In this document: in pieces, positions 24,869-30,763 of the stretch
Position numbering within the stretch: the first letter of the stretch is position 1
How the letters are laid out: every line of letters starts with the position of its first letter
NCBI GenBank assembly: GCA_903854805.1
Contig: CAINXK010000454.1
Coordinates: 1-30,763, forward strand
Origin: an uncultured Anaerolineae bacterium
Lineage (GTDB): Bacteria > Chloroflexota > Anaerolineae > Anaerolineales > Villigracilaceae
DNA: 30,763 nt
Reading direction: 5' to 3'
The notes under the pieces: generated by a model
What the model was told of the DNA's origin: nothing
What the model saw: the letters and a program-made list of their open reading frames with translations, nothing else
Database searches by the model: none
Position numbers and translations under genes: made by a program

Positions 24869-26335
24869 ATGGCAGCAGAGTTACTAACCGGTATCAATGA
24901 TATAACATTCACTTTACCTGGTAAAAGAAAAGGTTCGATATTATTTGATAAATATGCCAGATCCTGGATGATCGGCATGCTAATGTTGGCTGATTTTGGG
25001 AGTTTATTGGCTGCGATGGTGGCAGCTTTCTATTTTCGCCTTTCGCCAGACATGGTGAACGATTCTGCTTATGACCAACTTTTCGGGTTGTTGGCAATCA
25101 TGGTTCTGATTTTATTTTCCCGAAAGGGACTCTATCCCGCGGTTGGTATGCATTATGTGGACGAGTTGGGTCAGATAGTTTCCAGTACCAGCCTCGCGTT
25201 TCTGGTGATGATATCTGTTACTTTTATTTTCAAGAATACACAATACTACTCGCGCCTGATTTTAATAATTGCATGGGCATTGAGCCTGGTATTTATTCCG
25301 CTAATTCGCTATGTTTTACGTAGAATTCTTATCCGCTGGCAATTATGGGGAGAACCTGTTGTCATTATTGGCGAATATTCAAGCGCCACCAAATTATGTG
25401 AATATTTCACACTAAATTCTGGGCTTGGCTTGCGTCCCGTGGCAGTTTTTCGGGATGACAATTCGCCAAACAAAAAGCCCATGGATTTCAACGAAACAGA
25501 GCGTCTCGCAAAAATTCAGGCTTCGAAATATTCAATAAAAACTGCATTGATCGTTATTGATAATTTAAACGATATTGATCTTCTGGTTGAGCGCTTCCGT
25601 AATGTTTTCCAGCGGCTAATATTGATTAAGGATAAGCAAGGGCGATTTGGGCTGGATAGTCTTGTCTCTCTGGATTTTCTCGATATTCTCGGCTTGCAAG
25701 TTAAGAACAATTTATATAGCGCCTCGGCGAAATTCTTGAAACGTTTTATCGACGTCCTAGTAACCGTATTCGGTATAGTTATATTGAGCCCTTTATTGTT
25801 TTTGATTGCCATTATGATCAAAATTGATTCGCCTGGCAAAGTATTTTACAGGCAAATACGTTTGGGTAAACAGGGGCGACCTCTCGTCCTTTTGAAGTTC
25901 CGCACTATGCACCAAAATGCTGATGATTTATTATCGAATGAATTGGCACGCGATCCCAAATTGAAGAATGAATGGGATCGATATCAAAAGTTGAAAATTG
26001 ATCCACGAGTTACACGTGTTGGGAGAATACTACGAAAATTCAGCCTTGATGAGCTGCCCCAATTGTGGAATGTTGTCAGAGGAGAGATGAGTCTGGTTGG
26101 ACCTCGCCCGATAATGGTAAGTCAACGAGAAATTTACGGGAAAATTATTCAAGACTATGTTCAGGTAGCCCCAGGCATTACCGGGCTCTGGCAGGTCTCA
26201 GGTCGAAATCAGACCACATTTTTACGCCGCGCTGAACTTGATCGGGAATATATTCAGCGTTGGTCTCCCTGGCTGGACATTTTCATTCTACTAAAAACAA
26301 TCAAGGTAGTACTGTTGCAGAATGGTGCTTATTGA
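24869..26335 (+). CDS. polyprenyl-phosphate sugar-1-phosphate transferase (WcaJ/WbaP type)
   Basis: A 488-residue membrane enzyme that starts repeat-unit synthesis by placing a sugar-1-phosphate on undecaprenyl phosphate. The N-terminal half has about four membrane segments (about 32-165), followed by a CoA-binding-like domain ([17 protein letters not shown]). The catalytic PGT core starts at about 288: [40 protein letters not shown], then FRTM. It continues to [26 protein letters not shown] and [14 protein letters not shown], all diagnostic for the family. GGAG lies 8 bases before the ATG. It lies after the glycosyltransferase genes, with its own leader region of about 200 bases, so separate expression is possible. 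Confidence 0.94.
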   Translation: MAAELLTGINDITFTLPGKRKGSILFDKYARSWMIGMLMLADFGSLLAAMVAAFYFRLSPDMVNDSAYDQLFGLLAIMVLILFSRKGLYPAVGMHYVDELGQIVSSTSLAFLVMISVTFIFKNTQYYSRLILIIAWALSLVFIPLIRYVLRRILIRWQLWGEPVVIIGEYSSATKLCEYFTLNSGLGLRPVAVFRDDNSPNKKPMDFNETERLAKIQASKYSIKTALIVIDNLNDIDLLVERFRNVFQRLILIKDKQGRFGLDSLVSLDFLDILGLQVKNNLYSASAKFLKRFIDVLVTVFGIVILSPLLFLIAIMIKIDSPGKVFYRQIRLGKQGRPLVLLKFRTMHQNADDLLSNELARDPKLKNEWDRYQKLKIDPRVTRVGRILRKFSLDELPQLWNVVRGEMSLVGPRPIMVSQREIYGKIIQDYVQVAPGITGLWQVSGRNQTTFLRRAELDREYIQRWSPWLDIFILLKTIKVVLLQNGAY

Positions 26336-26405
26336 TATATTTGCGAACTGATATGTAGATGACTATTTTCGCATACAGAAATAATTATTTGAGGAGCAAC
26401 TTTTC

Positions 26406-27488
26406 ATGAAGGCTATTTCGATCGTTGTGTTGGCCATTCTGGCAATTGGGCTGCTGGGATTTTTTGGGTGGATGGGTTATTCTGCTTACCAAGCCCGTCA
26501 GGGTCCGGCCCTGGATAGTACTTCTGAGCCATTATTTGCCACCAGAACTCCTCAGTCAGCTGCACATTCAGCCAGTACTTCGGTTGCCCCAACTGCGATT
26601 AAACCCGTGACGGCAACATCTGCGGTCAAAATTGAATTAAGCCCAGCCCCTCAAGCAACCCAGAGTTTATCCACACAGGCTGGCGCCTGCGGCGAAACAG
26701 GCAGTTGGAATGTATTGATCATTGGTTCCGATTATGCAGAAATGCGTGGTCAAAAGGGATCAGATTTGACGCGAATGATGCGCGCAGATTTTACGAATAA
26801 CAAAGTCGCAGTATATGCTTTTTCCCGGGATTTGTGGATAGACTCATCTGGAATAGGACTCACGAATCCGAATGTCGATGCAACCCGCTTAGGCATGGTG
26901 TATTACGAAGGGCGAATTCGATCCCTTCAGTTTGCAGAACTTGATACTGTCATTGATGGTACGCGTGCAGCTGCTAAAATGCTTGATAAGAATTTTACTT
27001 TGCAAACAGATCATTATTTGACCATTGACTTGAATCATCTTGGCGGCATGATTGATGCCATAGGCGGCCTGCCAATTAATATTCCAACCACGACTACGGA
27101 TCCATATATTGGGATGGTGATACAGGCAGGTCAGCAGACATTAAGCGGTATTCAGGTTGTCGCATATGCTCGGGCTATACCGGATTCTGATTTCGGCCGT
27201 ATTCAACGAAATAATCTCTTATTAGAGGCGCTGCGTCAAAAAATGTCTGATCCGGGTATGATGACAAAAATCCCAGATCTTTACGCACGATTCAAGAGCG
27301 TAGTTGCCACCGACTTAAGCCTGGAGCAGATTAACCATCTTGCCTGCTTATTTAAGGAAGCCCCAGCTGGCTCGGTAATTCAGGATAGTGTCAAGCAAGA
27401 ATGGACTTCCCCGGGACCCCAGGGGTCACTTTTGTGGAATAAAAGCAATGTATTGGCGCGGCTCAAAGACTTGGGAATGGTTCCCTAG
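26406..27488 (+). CDS. LCP (LytR-CpsA-Psr) family wall-polymer ligase, copy 1
   Basis: A 360-residue membrane-anchored protein. One helix lies at about 4-25, then a Ser/Thr/Ala/Pro-rich spacer to about residue 92, then the LCP catalytic domain. Domain segments are WNVLIIGSDYAEMRGQKGSD, LTRMMRADF, VYAFSRDLWID (the conserved Arg-Asp step), DHYLTIDLNHLGGMIDAIGG and IPDSDFGRIQRNNLLLEALR. LCP enzymes transfer a lipid-linked glycopolymer to peptidoglycan outside the membrane. GAGGAG lies 10 bases upstream of the ATG. It follows the initiating transferase by 70 bases and precedes a close paralog. Two cysteines, before GETGSW and in HLACLFKE, are shared with the paralog and could form a disulfide. 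Confidence 0.87.
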   Translation: MKAISIVVLAILAIGLLGFFGWMGYSAYQARQGPALDSTSEPLFATRTPQSAAHSASTSVAPTAIKPVTATSAVKIELSPAPQATQSLSTQAGACGETGSWNVLIIGSDYAEMRGQKGSDLTRMMRADFTNNKVAVYAFSRDLWIDSSGIGLTNPNVDATRLGMVYYEGRIRSLQFAELDTVIDGTRAAAKMLDKNFTLQTDHYLTIDLNHLGGMIDAIGGLPINIPTTTTDPYIGMVIQAGQQTLSGIQVVAYARAIPDSDFGRIQRNNLLLEALRQKMSDPGMMTKIPDLYARFKSVVATDLSLEQINHLACLFKEAPAGSVIQDSVKQEWTSPGPQGSLLWNKSNVLARLKDLGMVP

Positions 27489-27563
27489 ATTGATATTCAA
27501 AGAGTTTCCGGATTGGATTTAGTTTTCTAATCATCAATTGATTCGTTCGTCAGGAGATGGCGC

Positions 27564-28496
27564 ATGAAAAAAATTTTCTTTATCATATTCGGGTTCATGC
27601 TTGTTTTTGCAGTGGTGTTTTTCATTGGTGGTAACAAAGTCTGGGCTGGACCGGTGCAGCAAGATCGTCAATCCGTGTCTGCAGCCGCAGGTAATTGTGG
27701 CCAGACAGGCGCCTGGAACTTATTAGTTCTTGGTTCAGATTATGCTGAAATGCGGGGACAAAAAGGTGCAGACCTGACTAGAATATTACGTGCGGACTTT
27801 GATAATAATAAGGTTGCGGTCTATGCTTTCTCGCGCGATCTTTGGGTGGATACAGCTGGTTTGGGATTAGTCAGTCCTTCTATTGATGGAGCCCGACTTG
27901 GCATGGTGTATTACGAAGGGCGACTCCGATCATTACACTTTACCGAAATTGATACTGTAGTTGATGGCACTCGCTTAACTGCGAAAATGCTCTCGAAGAA
28001 TTTTGAGTTAACCACAGATCATTATTTGACCATCGACTTAAACCATCTCGCCACAATGGTTGATGCTATTGGAGGTTTACCGATCAATATTCCCGTCAGG
28101 ACTACGGATCCCTATATTGGGATTGTAATTCAGGCCGGACAACAGACACTGAATGGCGCTCAGGTTGTTGCATATGCACGCGCAATACCGGATTCCGATT
28201 TTGGTCGTATCAAGCGCAACGATTTGATACTTGAAGCCTTGCGACAAAAGTTGACTGACCCGTTGGTAATGGCAAAGATTCCAGATTTATTTACTCAATT
28301 CAAGAATGTAATCGCCACAGATCTGAGTGTGGAACAAATTCACAACCTTGCTTGCTTGCTAAAAGAAGTTCCAGCAAGTTCGATTACACAGGATGCCGTT
28401 AAACAAGAATGGACTTCGCCAGGACCGCAGGGTTCTTTACTGTGGAATAAAAATAACGTACTTGGAAGGCTAAAAGAATTGGGATTGATTCCATAG
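27564..28496 (+). CDS. LCP family wall-polymer ligase, copy 2
   Basis: A 310-residue paralog of the preceding protein, about three quarters identical by eye through the catalytic domain. The N-terminus MKKIFFIIFGFMLVFAVVFF is a signal anchor, but the long Thr/Pro spacer of copy 1 is missing, so this domain sits nearer the membrane. The same domain segments occur (GSDYAEMRGQKGADLTR, VYAFSRDLWVD, DHYLTIDLNHL, SDFGRIKRNDLILEALR), and both shared cysteines are kept. CAGGAG precedes the ATG by 8 bases. The pair most likely arose by tandem duplication and may attach polymer at different times or places. A strong terminator follows. Confidence 0.87.
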   Translation: MKKIFFIIFGFMLVFAVVFFIGGNKVWAGPVQQDRQSVSAAAGNCGQTGAWNLLVLGSDYAEMRGQKGADLTRILRADFDNNKVAVYAFSRDLWVDTAGLGLVSPSIDGARLGMVYYEGRLRSLHFTEIDTVVDGTRLTAKMLSKNFELTTDHYLTIDLNHLATMVDAIGGLPINIPVRTTDPYIGIVIQAGQQTLNGAQVVAYARAIPDSDFGRIKRNDLILEALRQKLTDPLVMAKIPDLFTQFKNVIATDLSVEQIHNLACLLKEVPASSITQDAVKQEWTSPGPQGSLLWNKNNVLGRLKELGLIP

Positions 28497-28523
28497 GTCT
28501 GAAAACGAATAATCTAAATTACC

Positions 28524-28562
28524 AATGATTGTTGTCTGGAATGCTTTTGTACAACAATCATT
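28524..28562. repeat. 12-base perfect inverted repeat after the LCP pair
   Basis: AATGATTGTTGT (28524-28535) and ACAACAATCATT (28551-28562) are perfect reverse complements with a 15-base loop. No T-tract follows, so it does not look like a terminator itself. It lies between the second LCP stop and the clear terminator at 28584, and could protect the transcript's 3' end or be a protein-binding site. Confidence 0.6.
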
Positions 28563-28583
28563 ACGATGAATAAAAATCTATTA

Positions 28584-28632
28584 CTGACCCGATCGCCTGA
28601 CGTTTTTCTGGATGGCCATCGGGTCAGTTTTT
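28584..28632 (+). terminator. rho-independent terminator ending the polysaccharide/LCP transcript
   Basis: CTGACCCGAT (28584-28593) pairs perfectly with ATCGGGTCAG (28618-28627), followed by TTTTT (28628-28632). It lies 87 bases after the second LCP gene and 85 before the MoaD-like gene, so it separates the two transcription units. Confidence 0.82.
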
Positions 28633-28717
28633 GGGATGAATTTGGCAAAGGATCATTACCGATATGTGCAGCTAAAGAAGTTTCGAATATGGCCGCACAT
28701 CATGTTAAAATCAGTCT

Positions 28718-28957
28718 ATGATTGTACGGCTTAAACTCATTGCGACATACATCAAATTACTGCCTGCAGGCACAAAGGGGAATATTATTGATATTGAAGT
28801 TGTCCCAGGATCAACACTAGAAAATATCTTATCCCAATTTAATGTCCCGGTGGATGATAGCAGTGTCGTCTTACTCAACGGTTTTACCGTTAGTCTTGAT
28901 ACGCAATTATCGAATGGTGACACAATCAGTGCCTTTTCAGCAATTGCTGGAGGCTAA
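28718..28957 (+). CDS. MoaD/ThiS-like small sulfur-carrier protein
   Basis: A 79-residue beta-grasp protein ending in Gly-Gly (SAIAGG), the mark of a sulfur carrier activated at its C-terminus. The core has VVPGSTLENILSQFNVP, VVLLNGFTV and LSNGDTISAFSAIAGG, as in MoaD and ThiS. It lies 23 bases before the AOR gene on the same strand. That placing favours a role in the dithiolene step of pterin cofactor synthesis for that enzyme rather than in thiamin synthesis. No ribosome site is visible before the ATG, and a TAAAAT (28705-28710) lies so near that a leaderless message is possible. Confidence 0.85.
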   Translation: MIVRLKLIATYIKLLPAGTKGNIIDIEVVPGSTLENILSQFNVPVDDSSVVLLNGFTVSLDTQLSNGDTISAFSAIAGG

Positions 28958-28980
28958 CTTAGTTTTTCCGAGGTGAAATT

Positions 28981-30763
28981 ATGTATGGTTGGCATGGAAA
29001 ACTTCTCAGAATCAATCTAACAAATCTAAAAACATCGGTTGAAGATATTGATCCTCAAGTTGCAAGGGATTATATTGGCGGACGAGGTTGGGCAATTCGC
29101 TATCTTTATGACGAAATCGATCCTGGAGTGGACGCTCTCTCACCTGGGAATAAGCTAATATTTGCTACTGGGCCATTAACTGCAACTACCGCGCCAACCG
29201 GGAATCGTTATATGGTGGTTACGAAGTCACCACTTACTGGCGCCTTAGCACACTCAAATTCTGGAGGCGATTTTCCGACCTGGATGAAGCGAACCGGTTT
29301 TGATATGTTTATTTTTGAAGGTAAAGCTACTACTCCAGTGTACCTTTGGGTAAATGAAGATCATGTGGAGCTTCGACCGGCTGTTAATCTGTGGGGAAAA
29401 GATGTCCCAGAGACCACCGACATGGTCCTTTCGGAGACACATAAAGATGCCAAGGTCGCCTGCATTGGTCCGGCAGGCGAAAACCTGGTTCTTATGGCTT
29501 CTATAATGAATGATAAACATCGCGCAGCCGCTCGTTCTGGTGTTGGAGCTGTAATGGGCAGTAAAAACCTCAAGGCTGTGGCGGTTTTTGGGAAAATTCA
29601 GCCAAAGTTTTTCGACGAATCCGGCATGCGAGAATTGAGCCTGAGTTTAAACAAAGAAGTGGGGGTTGATATTAAGAAAGGTTCATCCTTGCGGGAATAT
29701 GGGACCGCCTATGTCCCACAAGTGACCAATACGCTCGGCATTTTACCTACGAGAAATTTCCAAACCGGGGTTTTCGAAGGTGTTGATAAGATTGATGGGG
29801 TTGCCTTAAAAAATAGTTATTTGATAAGTCACAAACCTTGTTACCGCTGTCCAATTGCATGTGGGCGGTTGACAGCCGTGCCGGAGGGTAAATACGCGGG
29901 CAAGGGAGAAGGACCAGAGTATGAAACCATTGCCTCTCTCGGATCAGCCTGTGGTGTCGATGATCTCGCTGCTCTTCTAAAAGCGAATTATCTCTGTAAC
30001 GAGCTTGGCCTTGACACAATTTCGACAGGACTGACGATTGCGGCTGCTATGGAAATGTTCGAAAAGGGGATTATCTCAGAAGAGCAAACCGGACAGGCGC
30101 TGCGTTTTGGTGATGCTGATGCAGTTATCGATATGATCAAAAAGACCGCTTCTCGCGATGGTTTTGGGATGGAATTGGCGATGGGAAGCTATCGTTTGGC
30201 CGAAAAATATGATCATCCAGAAATGTCCGTAACTGCCCGCAAGCAGGAATTCCCTGGTTATGATCCGCGTGGGTCTCAAGGTATGGGTTTGCTCTACGCA
30301 ACTTCAAATAAGGGTGCTTCACACATGGAAGGCGATGTTGCTTATGAAGAAGTCTTCGGTGTACCTGTAAAAGTCGATCCGCTCTCAACTGATGGCAAGG
30401 CAGAGTTGGTGGCGAGATTCCAGGATGCGTTTGCGCTGATTGACGCAGGAGGCATGTGTGTATTTTTTACATTGCGTTATGTCTTCAGCAAAGATAGGAT
30501 GGTTTGGCCTATCCTTCTCACTGAGCTTTTAAACCTGACAACCGGAGCCAACTATACTCCTGATGAGGCCATGCTGGCTGCCGAGCGTATTTATAATTTA
30601 GAGCGACTCTTCCTTGTAGCTGCGGGCTCAGGTCCTGACCAGGATACACTGTCTCCGCGAATGCTCAACGAACCATTAACTGCCGGCCCAGCCAAAGGTC
30701 GGGTCGTGGATCTTGGTAAGATGCTGCCAGAATATTATCAAATACGGGGTTGGGGGAAAAACG
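28981..30763 (+). CDS. aor: aldehyde:ferredoxin oxidoreductase family protein (3' end missing)
   Basis: An open frame of at least 594 codons running off the right edge, preceded by GAGGTG. The N-terminus MYGWHGKLLRINLT and DYIGGRGWAIRYLYDE are typical of AOR domain 1. FATGPLTATTAPTGNRYMVV and SGVGAVMGSKNLKAV are further family segments. The iron-sulfur ligands are C287, C290 and C294 (KPCYRCPIACGR) and C493 (DAGGMCVF), spaced almost as I recall for the Pyrococcus enzyme. The pterin-binding segment includes YDPRGSQGMGLLYATSNKGA. These proteins usually hold a tungsten bis-pterin and one 4Fe-4S cluster, oxidise aldehydes to acids and reduce ferredoxin, and are oxygen-sensitive. It could be another AOR-family member with a different substrate. 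The family is about 600-620 residues, so only a short end is missing. Confidence 0.94.
   Translation, partial: MYGWHGKLLRINLTNLKTSVEDIDPQVARDYIGGRGWAIRYLYDEIDPGVDALSPGNKLIFATGPLTATTAPTGNRYMVVTKSPLTGALAHSNSGGDFPTWMKRTGFDMFIFEGKATTPVYLWVNEDHVELRPAVNLWGKDVPETTDMVLSETHKDAKVACIGPAGENLVLMASIMNDKHRAAARSGVGAVMGSKNLKAVAVFGKIQPKFFDESGMRELSLSLNKEVGVDIKKGSSLREYGTAYVPQVTNTLGILPTRNFQTGVFEGVDKIDGVALKNSYLISHKPCYRCPIACGRLTAVPEGKYAGKGEGPEYETIASLGSACGVDDLAALLKANYLCNELGLDTISTGLTIAAAMEMFEKGIISEEQTGQALRFGDADAVIDMIKKTASRDGFGMELAMGSYRLAEKYDHPEMSVTARKQEFPGYDPRGSQGMGLLYATSNKGASHMEGDVAYEEVFGVPVKVDPLSTDGKAELVARFQDAFALIDAGGMCVFFTLRYVFSKDRMVWPILLTELLNLTTGANYTPDEAMLAAERIYNLERLFLVAAGSGPDQDTLSPRMLNEPLTAGPAKGRVVDLGKMLPEYYQIRGWGKN

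Noticed and set aside
1..30763. CRISPR array, tRNA or rRNA genes, prophage or toxin-antitoxin modules
   Set aside because: I saw no regularly spaced repeats, no recognisable RNA gene and no phage or toxin protein family in the frames.

Overview
The window looks like a chromosomal segment of an anaerobic bacterium, most probably a Chloroflexota (Anaerolineae-type) organism. This placement is inferred from gene content and protein style: a purine-nucleoside type BMP/ABC importer with an Ala/Pro-rich lipoprotein linker, a soluble PAS-GAF NarL-type kinase pair, LytR-CpsA-Psr (LCP) wall-ligase paralogs beside a Wzx/Wzy cluster, and a MoaD-aldehyde:ferredoxin oxidoreductase pair typical of strict anaerobes. 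No rRNA, tRNA, CRISPR array or phage gene was found, so the taxonomy is not proven. || Region 1 (1-6956, all on the minus strand): a sensor kinase and its NarL/FixJ response regulator, followed by a substrate-binding lipoprotein, a double ATPase, a permease and the first codons of a second permease, which runs off the left edge. A hairpin lies between the lipoprotein gene and the ATPase gene, and another between kinase and regulator. || Region 2 (6957-7983): about 1 kb of divergent intergenic DNA holding clustered AGCCCAG/CTGGGCT motifs and what looks like a decayed cupredoxin gene. || Region 3 (7984-28496, plus strand): a surface-polysaccharide locus. It has a Wzz/BY-kinase co-polymerase, a Wzx-type flippase, three FkbM methyltransferase genes (one broken), an NAD-dependent epimerase/dehydratase, five GT4-type or CgeB-like glycosyltransferases, a SAM methyltransferase, a Wzy-type polymerase, a GT2 glycosyltransferase, a WcaJ/WbaP-type initiating sugar-phosphate transferase, and two tandem LCP proteins. 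The expected flow is: initiating transferase loads the lipid carrier, glycosyltransferases and methyltransferases build the repeat unit, the flippase exports it, Wzy polymerises it under Wzz/BY-kinase length control, and an LCP protein attaches the polymer to the wall. || The locus shows scars of rearrangement. One FkbM gene is split by a 1.1-kb defective insertion sequence with 36-bp inverted repeats and a 5-bp target duplication; removing the element and one duplication restores the frame exactly. An antisense 5' fragment of a glycosyltransferase lies between two genes. One glycosyltransferase gene changes base composition sharply near 17,980-18,000 and also carries a 15-bp perfect hairpin. 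|| Region 4 (28497-30763): after a strong terminator come a MoaD/ThiS-like protein and an aldehyde:ferredoxin oxidoreductase family protein that continues past the right edge.
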